The notes under the pieces were generated by a model, which was given only the letters and a program-made list of their open reading frames with translations, was not told where the DNA came from and ran no database searches. Of a stretch of DNA of 64,000 nucleotides, positions 9,009-18,146 are shown in pieces; the stretch's first letter is position 1, and the number at the start of each line of letters is the position of its first letter. The stretch comes from G965276675 sp965276675. Lineage in GTDB: Bacteria; Acidobacteriota; Terriglobia; Terriglobales; Acidobacteriaceae. The DNA lies in the NCBI GenBank assembly GCA_965276675.1, contig OZ255624.1, forward strand, positions 868,001 to 932,000, in the 5' to 3' direction. A program made the position numbers and the translations under genes.

Positions 9009-10256
9009 CTAGGCGGGCTCCGCCGAGACCAAGCCACTCTCGATCTTGCCAGTGGTACCGGGATGGAATTGCGCGGCACTGGGACGAAACCGGCGCAGCG
9101 GATGATCTTCCGGCACGGAACCGGTAATCCGGCGCTCAAAGAAAGCACAGCGCAGGCTGCGGCGGCGTGCCAGCACGTCGATGCACTCGTCCTGGATGCA
9201 ATAGCGTCCGATCACGGAGGAGGTTCCGTCGATGAAGACGATCTCTCGGGCGCCGCGGGTTACCTCCTGCTCCAGGAGATAGGCGCGCATCACGGTGGAG
9301 ATGGAGGCCTCGGGGAGGGTGTCGTGATTGAGCTGCCAGTAGACAAAGGTCCGCCCTGGCTCCCGCCAGCCGTTGAGATAGCTGATCGGTTCACCGGGGG
9401 CACTGACGATGCCGAGAGCGAAGCATTTGGGGTTGCCGCGCATCAGGGCTTCGCGCTGGAGGGCAACGGACAGGGCGATAGGGTGGGTCGAGCTAGACGC
9501 CAGGGTTGCGATAACTGCCTGCGCCTGCTCCGGAGTGACGGAGGGCAGCATCTGCCAGCCACGGTCGAGCGCCTGCCGCATGTAGTACCGCAGGTTGCGG
9601 CGAGTGTGTTTGCCGAAGCGGGCCAGTGTGGTGTCCAGAGTTGGCTGGAGAGGCAGGCGATAGGGGCGCACGCGGCGCCGCAGCTCCAGCTGGGTGCGCG
9701 GGTCGGGGAGAACGAGGTCGCGATCGGCAATAGCATGACCCAGGACCAGCGACAGCAGATGCACGCGTTGGCGGCGGAGCACGCCAGCGATCGCGGCGCG
9801 GAGATACTCAGCGTAGTGGTCTTCCGGGCAGAGAAAGGCACGCTGGCCGAAGGCGTCATCGCCGCGCAAATATCCCGAGGGGATCAGGTCGAAGTAGCGA
9901 CGTTCATAGAGGTGAAGCGCGGCTATCAGCGCTTTGCCTGAGCGGAGCAGCACTAGCCAAGGATACCGACCTTGGCGAATCGCTGGGGAACCGAGCCAGT
10001 CGGGATCGGTGGTGGTATCGTGCGCCTGCCCGGTTGCGACGCGAAGCGCCCGGAGTTCGTCGCGGTGCGCATCGAAAGCCCGGGCGCCAAGGACGGTCTC
10101 GACCCGCAAGGTAGAGGCGCCCCCACTCGACTCTGCCAGGCTGGTGTCGACAGCCCTTTTCTTTTTAGGCGCAACGGCTGCGATATCAGTTCCAGTGAGC
10201 GGCAAGCAAGCACCTCTTGGGAGCCGGAGAGATGTGAAAGCTCGATACTGTGGCAT
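9009..10256 (-). CDS. GNAT-fold acyltransferase-like protein (CelD/BioF2 type)
   Basis: About 415 residues from the chosen start. The C-terminal two-thirds look like a tandem GNAT fold of the CelD/FemX-like kind: the segment around KHTRRNLRYYMRQA (compare K-RNxxR in that family), later an ISYLNGWREPGRTFVYWQ strand pair, and EIVFIDGTSS. Such proteins transfer acyl or aminoacyl groups in envelope or polysaccharide pathways, but nothing here fixes the substrate. The start is uncertain. ATG 10256 opens just before a basic KKKR segment; the frame runs up to 10475, but its first codons would lie inside the metK terminator hairpin, so the longest version is wrong. No convincing ribosome-binding site was found for any candidate. 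Confidence 0.65.
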   Translation of the reverse strand: MPQYRAFTSLRLPRGACLPLTGTDIAAVAPKKKRAVDTSLAESSGGASTLRVETVLGARAFDAHRDELRALRVATGQAHDTTTDPDWLGSPAIRQGRYPWLVLLRSGKALIAALHLYERRYFDLIPSGYLRGDDAFGQRAFLCPEDHYAEYLRAAIAGVLRRQRVHLLSLVLGHAIADRDLVLPDPRTQLELRRRVRPYRLPLQPTLDTTLARFGKHTRRNLRYYMRQALDRGWQMLPSVTPEQAQAVIATLASSSTHPIALSVALQREALMRGNPKCFALGIVSAPGEPISYLNGWREPGRTFVYWQLNHDTLPEASISTVMRAYLLEQEVTRGAREIVFIDGTSSVIGRYCIQDECIDVLARRRSLRCAFFERRITGSVPEDHPLRRFRPSAAQFHPGTTGKIESGLVSAEPA

Positions 10257-10469
10257 GGGAAGCAGGTTTAAAGCTGCTGGATCGCCACACCATGATACTT
10301 CCACAGGCACGCCAGGAAGAGAATTCAAGCGCAGGATGGAGGCAACGGAGGCAATTTTAAACGCGTGCATGCCGTGCGATGGGGGCACACACATTTCTAA
10401 CCTACAGCTCCACAAGGCCCTATTATGTAAATGTAAGTTGAAAAGTGAGCCTGGACTTGGCAGAACGCG

Positions 10470-10522
10470 ATCCATAACTCAAAAGGCCACCTCGCAATGA
10501 GGCGGCCTTTTGGGTTATGGAT
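10470..10522 (-). terminator. long inverted repeat terminating metK
   Basis: Arms of 9 + 9 + 4 paired bases, interrupted by single mismatches, enclose a 5-base loop. Read on the minus strand, the descending arm carries GGCCTTTTG. It sits 30 bases after the metK stop codon. It is nearly symmetrical and could act on both strands. Confidence 0.8.
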
Positions 10523-10552
10523 AAGTCCGACTACGCGGCTGTGTAGGTCCGA

Positions 10553-11728
10553 CTACTTCGCTGCCGCGTGGGCTGCCACTCCAGCCTGCTCGCGCAGCGC
10601 AGCGGCTTTGTCCGTCGCCTCCCAGGTGAAGTCGGCATCACTGCGGCCAAAGTGGCCGTACGCGGCTGTCTTCTTGTAGATGGGACGGCGCAGGTTGAGG
10701 CTCTCGATGATGCCTTTGGGCGTGAGCTGGAAGTTCTTGCGAACCAGCTCCTGGAGCTTGCTCGAGGGCAGGGCACCGGTGCCGAAGGTATCCACCAGCA
10801 CACTGACCGGCTCAGCCACACCGATGGCGTAGGCCAGCTGCACCTCGCACCGCTCTGCCAGACCGGCAGCCACGATATTTTTGGCGATATAACGCGCCAT
10901 GTACGCAGCAGAGCGATCGACTTTTGTCGGGTCCTTGCCGCTGAAGGCGCCTCCGCCGTGACGGCCCATGCCACCGTAGGTGTCCACGATGATCTTGCGG
11001 CCGGTCAGGCCCGTGTCGCCCATCGGTCCGCCGATGACGAAACGGCCCGTCGGGTTGATGTGGTATTTGGTGTCTGCGTCGAGCAGATGGGCGGGAATGA
11101 CAGCCTGAATGACGTGCCTCAGGATGTCGGAGCGAAGCTGGTCGTTGCCGGCTGTCTCGGCGTGCTGGGTGGAGATGACAACAGCATCCACGCGTACTGG
11201 CTTGTTATTTTCGTCGTACTCGACCGTGACCTGGCTCTTGCCATCGGGCCGCAGGTACGACATCAGGCCGCTTTTGCGAACTTCGCTCAGCCGCTGAGTC
11301 AGCTTGTGAGCGAGAGAGACGGGCGTCGGCATCAGCTCTTCGGTCTCGTTTGTGGCATAGCCGAACATCATGCCCTGGTCGCCGGCGCCGCCCGTGTCCA
11401 CCCCCATGGCAATATCGCCAGACTGCTTGTTGATGGTGGAGATCACAGCGCAGGTGTTGGAATCAAAGCCGTACAGGGCATTGTCGTACCCGATAGCGGC
11501 GACGGTGCCGCGCACGAGAGCTTGGAAATCGACATATGCCTTGGTTGTGATCTCGCCGGCGATGACCACCAGGCCGGTAGCCGTCAGCGTTTCGCATGCC
11601 ACGCGGCTGTAGGGGTCCTGCTCCAGGCAGGCATCCAGAATGGCGTCTGAAATTTGGTCGGCTATCTTGTCGGGATGACCTTCGGTCACCGACTCTGAGG
11701 TGAATAGAAACTTGTCAGGTTGCGTCAA
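10553..11728 (-). CDS. metK: S-adenosylmethionine synthase
   Basis: Makes SAM from methionine and ATP; a cytosolic tetramer in known members. The 391-residue length is standard. All landmarks are present: TSESVTEGHPDK at the N terminus (ATP and Mg binding), GAGDQGMMFGYA (about 114-125), DTYGGMGRHGGGAFSGKD (about 250-267) and a final domain with FGRSDADFTWE. ATG 11728 is preceded by AGGAGGAAG. The roughly 270-base leader contains a CCTCAA/TTGAGG hairpin, but I could not match it to a SAM-I, SAM-II or SAM/SAH riboswitch. It is a monocistronic unit closed by the terminator at 10470-10522. Confidence 0.98.
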   Translation of the reverse strand: MTQPDKFLFTSESVTEGHPDKIADQISDAILDACLEQDPYSRVACETLTATGLVVIAGEITTKAYVDFQALVRGTVAAIGYDNALYGFDSNTCAVISTINKQSGDIAMGVDTGGAGDQGMMFGYATNETEELMPTPVSLAHKLTQRLSEVRKSGLMSYLRPDGKSQVTVEYDENNKPVRVDAVVISTQHAETAGNDQLRSDILRHVIQAVIPAHLLDADTKYHINPTGRFVIGGPMGDTGLTGRKIIVDTYGGMGRHGGGAFSGKDPTKVDRSAAYMARYIAKNIVAAGLAERCEVQLAYAIGVAEPVSVLVDTFGTGALPSSKLQELVRKNFQLTPKGIIESLNLRRPIYKKTAAYGHFGRSDADFTWEATDKAAALREQAGVAAHAAAK

Positions 11729-11997
11729 AGCGAGCTTCCTCCTATACCTTCTCTGCCCGCCGGTTTTCGCTCCTCAAGAGATTTTGAGGGGAGGGCGCCA
11801 GAGCGCCGCGGTGAACAGGCATGCTCCAACAAGAAGCGTCTAGAGCAGCACATCTACCGTACCAGAGGGCCAGAGTGACGGGCAAAGGCGGGCTGCGGAG
11901 TGGCGGAATCGCCGGTCAGACCGGCAGAAACGAGTTGCGAATGGCATGTGACCGAGTTCCGGCCATACTTGCGCATTGGCGGGGGAGGCCTACGGCT

Positions 11998-12471
11998 TCA
12001 CGGTGAGGTCAATTGCATAGCATGGACCGGCTGCTCGCTCAGGGCAACCTTCTCCTGGACGTAGTTCCACACAAACCAGCTCAGGCCGAAGACCAGCAGC
12101 AACAACACGCCTACGCCAGCCCACCGCATGGAGTTGTCGGGGCGGTCCGGATCCTTGCCGCGCGACCGGCCAACATTCTGAGCGAACTCGATCCAGGCTG
12201 GGTCGTCCTCGCGAAAGGTATCGTCCTGGTTGCTCGCGAGGAGATACCAGCGCACCCACTCCTCTTCGTCCAGGCCAACGACGCGTGCATAGCCGCGGAC
12301 AATGCTCTTGTTGAAGACGCCACCCGGCAGGAGGTCGAATCGATCCGCCTCCAGGGCATGCAGATGATGGCTGCTGATCTTCGTGGCATGGGTGATGATC
12401 TCGAGTGACACGCCTCGAGCCTCGCGCTCCCTACGTAATTGCTCGCCGAACTGCCCCATACGCCCGTCCAT
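11998..12471 (-). CDS. membrane-anchored helix-turn-helix protein, RodZ-like
   Basis: 157 residues. An N-terminal XRE-type HTH of the RodZ kind (residues about 5-75: FGEQLRREREARGVSLEIIT, then HHLHALEADRFDLLPGG and VRGYARVVGLD) is followed by a basic juxtamembrane segment and one transmembrane helix (about 125-147, VGVLLLLVFGLSWFVWNYV). The protein then stops, without the extracytoplasmic domain of E. coli RodZ. RodZ links MreB to the envelope; here a short anchored HTH could do the same or regulate genes. The start is uncertain: ATGs exist at 12495, 12471 and 12459, none with a good ribosome-binding site. Confidence 0.75.
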   Translation of the reverse strand: MDGRMGQFGEQLRREREARGVSLEIITHATKISSHHLHALEADRFDLLPGGVFNKSIVRGYARVVGLDEEEWVRWYLLASNQDDTFREDDPAWIEFAQNVGRSRGKDPDRPDNSMRWAGVGVLLLLVFGLSWFVWNYVQEKVALSEQPVHAMQLTSP

Positions 12472-12612
12472 TAGTACGTGACTACAGTACCCCATCGGGT
12501 GGGATGCCGTGGCACAATTTTAAGTGCAATTTCGAAGCTCTCCCGCTAGGCGGCCTCAACCCGGTCAGCCTGGGAATCAGCCCGGGACGGCAGCTTTGCT
12601 AAACTCAGGCCT

Positions 12613-13716
12613 ATGAACAAGTTGGTAGCCGGCAACCTGCTCCATCGGCCCCTCCGCGCCATTATCAGCGTGCTGGCCGTCGCGATTGAGGTGATCATGA
12701 TCCTCTCGATCGCGGCCATTATGCTCGGCCAATTGAACGGAGCCCGCACCAGCACCAGCGGCATTGGGGCAGACATGATCGTGCGGCCTCCAAACTCCAC
12801 CTTTCTCTCCGGCGTCAGCGGGGCACCCGTTCCCGCCAAAGTAGCGGACGTTTTGCGCAAGCTGCCCCATGTCGCTGCTGCTGCCCCCGTCATCACCAAT
12901 CTGACGACAGCCGGCTCTCTCGAGACCATATGGGGCATCGACTACGAGAGCTACGACGCTTTGCGCCCGTTCAAATTCGTTGCGGGGACGCCGTTTCAGA
13001 GACCGGATGATGTCATCGTCGATGACTATTTCGCCCGCGCCGACCACGGTTATCATGTTGGCGAGAGCATTCCGATCCTCGGACACCCGTTCCGCATCTG
13101 CGGCATCGTCGAGCACGGTAAGGGCGGCCGGAAGTTCGTGCCGATTCGCACGCTAGGCACGCTGATGGGCGCAGAGAATAATGCCTCGCTCTTCTACCTG
13201 CGCAGCGACGATCAAAAGAACCAGGCGCTGATCCGGCAGGAGATCCTGGCTGCTCCCGGCCTTTCCCAGTATCAAGTGCAGACGCTCGATGAGTGGCTCT
13301 CCCTGATGACACCGTCGCACTTTCCCGCTTTCAGTATTGCGCTGAATGTGGTGATCAGCATCGCCTTTATTGTTGGCTTTATTGTGATCTTCCAGTCGAT
13401 GTACACGGCCGTGATGGAGCGCACGCGCGAGATCGGCATCCTGAAATCACTCGGCGCCAGCAAGCTCTACATCGTGAATGTTGTGCTGCGGGAGACGGCG
13501 ATCTTTACCGTGGCCGGCATCGCGCTCGGCATCCTCTTTACCTTTGTCATCAAAAGCGGCATCAGTGCCCGGTTTCCCACGTTGCCTTTTCCTGTTGAGC
13601 CGGTCTGGATCATTCGTACGGCGGTGCTCGCCTTTCTAGGCGCGATGCTTGGCGCCACGTATCCTGCGTTGAAGGCCGCGCAAAAGGATCCGATCGACGC
13701 GCTCGCCTATGAATAA
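12613..13716 (+). CDS. ABC transporter permease, MacB/FtsX family
   Basis: 367 residues with the MacB/FtsX layout: a transmembrane helix at about 15-40 (IISVLAVAIEVIMILSIAAI), a large extracytoplasmic MacB_PCD-type domain (about 45-235), then three helices (about 240-365) enclosing the conserved ERTREIGILKSLGASK coupling segment. It ends in the usual PIDALAYE. No ATP-binding subunit is next to it on either side, so the partner ATPase must be encoded elsewhere. The substrate could be a lipoprotein, peptide or macrolide; sequence does not decide. ATG 12613 directly precedes the first helix. Confidence 0.9.
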   Translation: MNKLVAGNLLHRPLRAIISVLAVAIEVIMILSIAAIMLGQLNGARTSTSGIGADMIVRPPNSTFLSGVSGAPVPAKVADVLRKLPHVAAAAPVITNLTTAGSLETIWGIDYESYDALRPFKFVAGTPFQRPDDVIVDDYFARADHGYHVGESIPILGHPFRICGIVEHGKGGRKFVPIRTLGTLMGAENNASLFYLRSDDQKNQALIRQEILAAPGLSQYQVQTLDEWLSLMTPSHFPAFSIALNVVISIAFIVGFIVIFQSMYTAVMERTREIGILKSLGASKLYIVNVVLRETAIFTVAGIALGILFTFVIKSGISARFPTLPFPVEPVWIIRTAVLAFLGAMLGATYPALKAAQKDPIDALAYE

Positions 13717-13809
13717 GCGCGTCGTCCTTATACCTAGGCGCGCTCGCTTGCGAGTGGGCGAGATCGTATCGCCGGAGCGGACGTATAGAACTGCGCATAG
13801 CTAGAACAA

Positions 13810-14548
13810 TTGCGAATCCCAACTTCCACACCAGAGCCGCCAGGCTCTTTGCCGATCCACTCTCGCTGGATTGCAGCCCTGCTGCTGCTCGTCACAGCCG
13901 TGCTCTATGTGCTGCACTTCGTCCATCTCTCGGCCGACTTTCCTAATCATTCCGGACTGAGCGACTAGTCGAAGTTCACCGATGAGGGCTGGTATGCGAA
14001 TGCAGCCATCCGGCAGATCGTCTGGGGACACTGGTATGTTGCTGGCGACCTCAATCCCGCTGTTGCGCTCCCAGTCTGGCCGCTGCTGGTCGCCGGTGTC
14101 TTTCATTTCACCGAACTCAGCCTGGTCGCGGCACGTACCCTGGGAGTCGCGGCCTTTGGCGGCACCCTCATGCTGGCGTACCTGCTGGTGCGCCGCTGGT
14201 CATCGCCCGCGGTGGCGCTCTCTGTCGCGCTGGTTGCGGCGGCGAGTCCTTATCTTTATATGTTTGACCGGCTGGCCATCCTGGAGCCACTGCTGCTTTG
14301 TCTGCTGCTCGCCGGCACTGCAGCAGATGTCCGACGATCTCCCCACGCGCATCAGTCGCTACCGTCCAGGCTGGTTCGCCTCGTGGGACGACGTCGACCC
14401 CGGCATCCTGGCCGATATTCACGCCAGCGACCGCCTTGTCCGCGTGGCAGAATTTCCGGCGATGGACGACCCCGACCGCAGTACGCTGGTGCTGTACAAG
14501 CTGCTACCCCAGCCCGGCCCGGATGAAGGTGTGACAGTCGAGCGGTAG
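13810..14548 (+). pseudogene. remnant of a GT39-type membrane glycosyltransferase
   Basis: The frame at 13810-13965 encodes a hydrophobic helix and DFPNHSGLSD, then meets TAG at 13966-13968. Beyond the stop the same frame continues SKFTDEGWYANAAIRQI, a segment typical of the first periplasmic loop of PMT/ArnT-like (GT39) glycosyltransferases, followed by membrane helices up to LLLAGTAA near 14320. The text then jumps frame and goes straight to a soluble C-terminal tail (DDLPTRISRYRPGWFASWDD ... VLYKLLPQP). Intact family members are about 500 residues; only about 245 codons remain, so the central transmembrane region has been deleted. A nonsense mutation plus a frame-changing deletion make this a dead gene. 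The start codon is unclear (TTG 13810 is one option). Confidence 0.82.
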
Positions 14549-14599
14549 ATGTTTTTGCCAACGCGCTAACCTGCTGACTAGCTAATTCGCTGATTACCT

Positions 14600-15292
14600 A
14601 TGTCCCGTTCAGAACGACTTCTGCTGCTGCTCCAGGCACTCCGCCGGTACCGCCTTCCCGTCAGCGCTGCGCAACTGGCAGGCGAGCTGCACGTTTCTGT
14701 CCGCACCGTCTATCGCGATATTGAGAGCCTGATTGCGCAGGGGGCGCAGATCGAGGGAGCAGCCGGACTCGGTTTCATCCTGCGGCCAGGCTTCCTGCTG
14801 CCGCCGCTGATGCTCACCGACGAAGAGACGGAAGCACTGGTGCTAGGCACGCGTTGGGTGGCTACGCGCGCCGACGATGCGCTTGCGAAAGCCGCCCGCG
14901 ATCTGCTGGCGAAGATTACGGCCGTGCTGCCCGAGAACAGACGGCTGGGGGTGGACTCCACCGGAGTTATGCCAGGACCGCCCCCGCCGCGCGCCCCGGA
15001 GCGGGTCGGCATCAGTGCACTGAGGGACGCGATCCGCCGCGAAACCAAGTTGCACATCCGCTACTGCGACGAGAAGGGAAGCGAGACAAGCCGAACGATC
15101 TGGCCTGTGGCGCTGGCCTTCGCCGAACAATCGCGGATTCTGCCCGCCTGGTGTGAGACGCGGACCGGCTTCCGTCACTTCGGCGTCGATCGCATCCTCG
15201 AGCTCACGACGACCGGCGAGCCGTTGCCCCGTCCACGGCGCCTGCTCCTGCGCGAATGGCGGACCGCCATCCACATTCCCGATCACGTGTGA
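14600..15292 (+). CDS. YafY-type transcriptional regulator (HTH + WYL domain)
   Basis: 230 residues. The N-terminal winged helix-turn-helix of the DeoR/HTH_11 type (ERLLLLLQALRRYRLPVSAAQLA, then VSVRTVYRDIESL, about 5-55) is followed by the YafY middle region and a WYL-type domain (about 135-215: KLHIRYCDEKGSETSRTIWP, AWCETRTGFRHFGVDRI). WYL proteins bind ligands or nucleic acid and control nearby genes. The VOC protein 70 bases downstream on the same strand is a common partner of this regulator type and may be its target. Confidence 0.9.
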   Translation: MSRSERLLLLLQALRRYRLPVSAAQLAGELHVSVRTVYRDIESLIAQGAQIEGAAGLGFILRPGFLLPPLMLTDEETEALVLGTRWVATRADDALAKAARDLLAKITAVLPENRRLGVDSTGVMPGPPPPRAPERVGISALRDAIRRETKLHIRYCDEKGSETSRTIWPVALAFAEQSRILPAWCETRTGFRHFGVDRILELTTTGEPLPRPRRLLLREWRTAIHIPDHV

Positions 15293-15362
15293 CTGTTAGC
15301 GCTCGCCTGCTGACAGAAACTGACACAACTCCCGCTTACTCTCGGCTGCAAGGAGAAATTCC

Positions 15363-15734
15363 ATGCAGCGCACCGATGTAGTTGTCTGGTTCGAAATCCC
15401 CGCAAGCGACTTCCAACGCGCCGTCCGCTTTTACGAAAGCCTCTTCGAAACCACCTCTCGCCGCAGCGATATGGGTCCCCTTACCATGGCCGTCCTTCCC
15501 TATGAAAAGCCGGGCGTCTCAGGATGCATAGTGGCGGGCCCGCACTACCAGCCTGGCGCAGACGGTCCGGTGGTCTACTTGAACTGCGATGGCCGGCTCG
15601 ACGCCATGGCCGCCCGAGTCGAGTCGCTCGGCGGTCATCTGCACGGCCCCAAGATCGAACTTCCACCCGGCATGGGCGCCTTCCAGCTTATCGTGGACAG
15701 CGAAGGCAACCGCATCGGTCTGCACTCGCAATGA
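15363..15734 (+). CDS. VOC superfamily (glyoxalase/bleomycin-resistance-like) protein
   Basis: 123 residues covering one VOC module: VVWFEIPASDFQRAVRFYESLF at the start, a middle strand GVSGCIVAGPHYQPG, and a C-terminal FQLIVDSEGNRIGLHSQ carrying the acidic metal-ligand region. Proteins of this PhnB/YcgJ-like group are often uncharacterised dioxygenase or binding proteins. The ATG at 15363 follows AAGGAGAAATTCC, a strong ribosome-binding site. It lies directly after the WYL regulator, with which it is probably co-transcribed or regulated. Confidence 0.88.
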   Translation: MQRTDVVVWFEIPASDFQRAVRFYESLFETTSRRSDMGPLTMAVLPYEKPGVSGCIVAGPHYQPGADGPVVYLNCDGRLDAMAARVESLGGHLHGPKIELPPGMGAFQLIVDSEGNRIGLHSQ

Positions 15735-15795
15735 GCGCTTACTATTAGTGACGAATGGAACCGCGATCATGCTATGCGGCTCCATTCGCTACCAC

Positions 15796-16452
15796 TCAGC
15801 CTTTCCTCTCCAGCGACTCCACAACTTCTACATGCCCGCGTTCGCGCGCATACTCTGCGGCAGGCTTTCCGCGATCACACACTAACGTCGGATCGGCGCC
15901 TGCGTTCAGAAGCATGCGGACCAACTCTAGCGAGCCATTGGCCGCTGCCGAATGCAGTGGCCGGAAACCGCCACTCTGCACAGCACTCGCGTCGGCTCCG
16001 TGCTCCAGTAGCAATCGAACAATTTCGGGATCTTTGCCCAGCACAACAGCTGCTTGGAGTGCCTGGTTGCGCATCGGATTAATCGATGTTCGGTGAACAT
16101 CGGCGCCACTGTCCAGCAGGAGCTTGACCGCTGCCGGTGTCCCAAAAGCCGCAGCCAGATGCAGTACCGGCCATCCATCGGAGGAGATGGCTTCCACCCG
16201 AGCCGGATCTTCTGCCAGCAAACTCCGGAGCCGTTCGCAGTTGCCCACCGCAGCCGCTTCAAAAACGTCCAGATCCGGAATGCCGGAGAGTAGAAAATCC
16301 CGCATTAGCACCTGGCCGCTATAGACCGACCACATCAGAGCCGAGACGCCCTGGGCATCGCGGCTGACGGCGATCTGCGGGTCATCCTGCACCCACTCCG
16401 CAACTTCTTTTTGCGCCCCGCGGCGGATCAGGTCAATAAAGCTCTGGCTCAC
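15796..16452 (-). CDS. ankyrin-repeat protein
   Basis: 218 residues made mostly of ankyrin repeats of about 33 residues: GWPVLHLAAAFGTPAAVKLLLDSGADV, NQALQAAVVLGKDPEIVRLLLEHGAD, GFRPLHSAAANGSLELVRMLLNAGAD and a final half repeat. It has no signal peptide or membrane segment, so it is probably cytosolic and binds another protein. Its ATG overlaps the stop of the TonB-C gene (ATGA at 16449-16452), which indicates translational coupling. The partner is unknown. Confidence 0.88.
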   Translation of the reverse strand: MSQSFIDLIRRGAQKEVAEWVQDDPQIAVSRDAQGVSALMWSVYSGQVLMRDFLLSGIPDLDVFEAAAVGNCERLRSLLAEDPARVEAISSDGWPVLHLAAAFGTPAAVKLLLDSGADVHRTSINPMRNQALQAAVVLGKDPEIVRLLLEHGADASAVQSGGFRPLHSAAANGSLELVRMLLNAGADPTLVCDRGKPAAEYARERGHVEVVESLERKG

Positions 16453-17669
16453 TCATTCACTGTAGCAGCGGCCAGAGCCGTTCCGGTGTCCTTCCGGTTC
16501 GTCGGCGCTGGCGCAGCTTTGGGTGCTACTTGGGACGGCGGGGGAACCGCCTTGGGGCGCGTGCGCTCCGAGTAGATCCGGAAGGTGACCTCCAGGTTCA
16601 CGATCACCGGAACCGGCTTGCCCTCCTGTGTTCCCGGACGAAACTGGGAGCGTTCGATCGCCTCCACTGCCTTCTCATCCAGACCGAAGCCGATGGGCCG
16701 CACGATAGTCACCTGGCCTGGTTTGCCATTCGCGCTGACTACGGTCTGGAGCAGGATCATGCCGGCGATATTGTTCTTCTGCGCGTAGTCGTTCGAGTCG
16801 GGATCGATCATCGTGAGCAGGTGCGGCGCCCGCACGCCATTGCCCGGATGCAGTGCCGAAGCGTCGACCGCCGCCGCGCGAATCTTGCCCGCCTTGCTGG
16901 CGAAGTAGTTCTGCCAGTAGTCCGGGAGGGTGCTGATTACCGATTGATCCAGGGATGTCGCAAAGATTTTGTCCAGCGCCCCTGAAAGCAGAACGTAGCT
17001 CTCCTTCGGATCACGGTGAACAGGCGTCGTCCCGTCGACCGCCTTGGTTGCCGGTGCCGCCGCGTTCGCAGCGAGTGGCGAAGCTGGAGCGCTGGAGCTT
17101 TCACCAGCACCTTCCGAGTCCGGCGTGATCACGGCTGACGTCAACGCAGCTCCACCCGTTTTCGCGGAGTCGCCGGGCTTTGCGATCTCGCCCGCTTTCG
17201 CCGCCTTTACCTCGTCTTTGTTCTTCTTTTTCTTCTTTTCCGGCTCGATCACGACGCGTTCGATGGTGATCTCGACTGGCTTTTTGGAGACCCGGATCTT
17301 CTCAAAAGGTTTGGAGTCGTCTTCATACGGAAGAGCTCCGAAAAAGTGCAACCCGTACCGGTCGCCTTCGATCTGCATCGAGTGCTTGGTGAAGTGCACC
17401 TTCTTGATTTCAAGCGCCGAAAGCGTAAAGGAGCCGCGTGCCGGTGTGCCCTCAATCTTCCCGGCTGTGTCGAATTCCAGATGATCATCGAGGTAGAAAC
17501 CGCGGAGATAGACAGTTTTGCCCATCAACCGCTGCTCGAGCGCCTCCGGGGTGGTGGCCGCGGGCGAGGACGAAGGGGCCGTGGTGACCTCGGCCCGGAC
17601 CGCTGCCGTGCTCATGACATAGGCGGCGAGTACGGCGAAGATCCAGCGCTTATTCAGTCGTAATCTCAT
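16449..17669 (-). CDS. exported protein with C-terminal TonB-like domain
   Basis: 406 residues. A signal peptide (about 1-27, ending AVRA) is followed by a beta-rich domain (about 45-130), a Lys/Ala-rich linker containing KKKKK (about 135-230), and a C-terminal TonB_C domain (about 285-370: MILLQTVVSANGKPG, IVRPIGFGLDEKAVEAIERS, FRPGTQEGKPVPVIVNLEV). The N terminus looks cleavable rather than an uncleaved TonB anchor, and no ExbB/ExbD genes are near. I therefore read it as one of the many TonB-C-carrying periplasmic proteins rather than the energy transducer itself. It overlaps the ankyrin gene by four bases. Confidence 0.8.
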   Translation of the reverse strand: MRLRLNKRWIFAVLAAYVMSTAAVRAEVTTAPSSSPAATTPEALEQRLMGKTVYLRGFYLDDHLEFDTAGKIEGTPARGSFTLSALEIKKVHFTKHSMQIEGDRYGLHFFGALPYEDDSKPFEKIRVSKKPVEITIERVVIEPEKKKKKNKDEVKAAKAGEIAKPGDSAKTGGAALTSAVITPDSEGAGESSSAPASPLAANAAAPATKAVDGTTPVHRDPKESYVLLSGALDKIFATSLDQSVISTLPDYWQNYFASKAGKIRAAAVDASALHPGNGVRAPHLLTMIDPDSNDYAQKNNIAGMILLQTVVSANGKPGQVTIVRPIGFGLDEKAVEAIERSQFRPGTQEGKPVPVIVNLEVTFRIYSERTRPKAVPPPSQVAPKAAPAPTNRKDTGTALAAATVNE

Positions 17670-17902
17670 GATGGGTCTTCCTCACAAAAACGGGCTAGGC
17701 TCACAAAGCCGGGCTAGACGAAATCGGCGGCATCGAGCGGTACGCCACAGCTCGGCCGACCGTACCTCACGACCATCTAAGACTGGCACCAAGGCATCGG
17801 CAATGTCCCGAACGTGACCACCGGCTACAACTTTCGAAGGCTGGCGGTAGTGTCAATAGTGGGAGGGAGTGGCAACCTGGCTGGCAAGGGAGCGCTTCGC
17901 CG

Positions 17903-17931
17903 TTGACTGGGCCGCCCAACTCAGTTATTCT
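17903..17931 (+). promoter_or_regulatory. sigma-70-type promoter for rplM-rpsI
   Basis: TTGACT at 17903-17908 and TATTCT at 17926-17931 are separated by exactly 17 bases, close to consensus. Transcription from here would give a leader of about 210 bases before rplM, with a small CCCGG-AGTT-CCGGG hairpin just upstream of the rplM ribosome-binding site. No open reading frame I trust lies in the 477-base gap between the TonB-C gene and rplM. Confidence 0.72.
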
Positions 17932-18146
17932 GAATTCCTTGCGCAGGACCGCGCCTCGTCACCTGTGTCCGTCTTTCGGTGAATGGCTGGCCGGCATCCT
18001 GGTTGATCCCTGCGCACTCACGCGATCCAAGGGTTCTTCGACCGTGCGAGAGTTTCCGCCCTGTGCGCCCGCGCGCATTGCAGGTCTGTACCGGTATTTA
18101 AAGCGCCCGGAGTTCCGGGATTGGAACTGGAGAATAAGGAACAACG

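Noticed and set aside
9063..9941. 292-residue plus-strand frame opposite the GNAT-like gene
   Set aside because: No recognisable motif; the minus-strand frame has GNAT-type segments and a convincing C terminus.
10568..11650. 360-residue plus-strand open frame opposite metK
   Set aside because: Antisense shadow of metK; composition follows from codon bias and no domain pattern is seen.
11729..11997. SAM riboswitch upstream of metK (and SAH riboswitch upstream of ahcY at 5275-5560)
   Set aside because: I looked for the conserved cores but could not match them; only a small CCTCAA/TTGAGG hairpin is present before metK. A covariance-model search would settle it.
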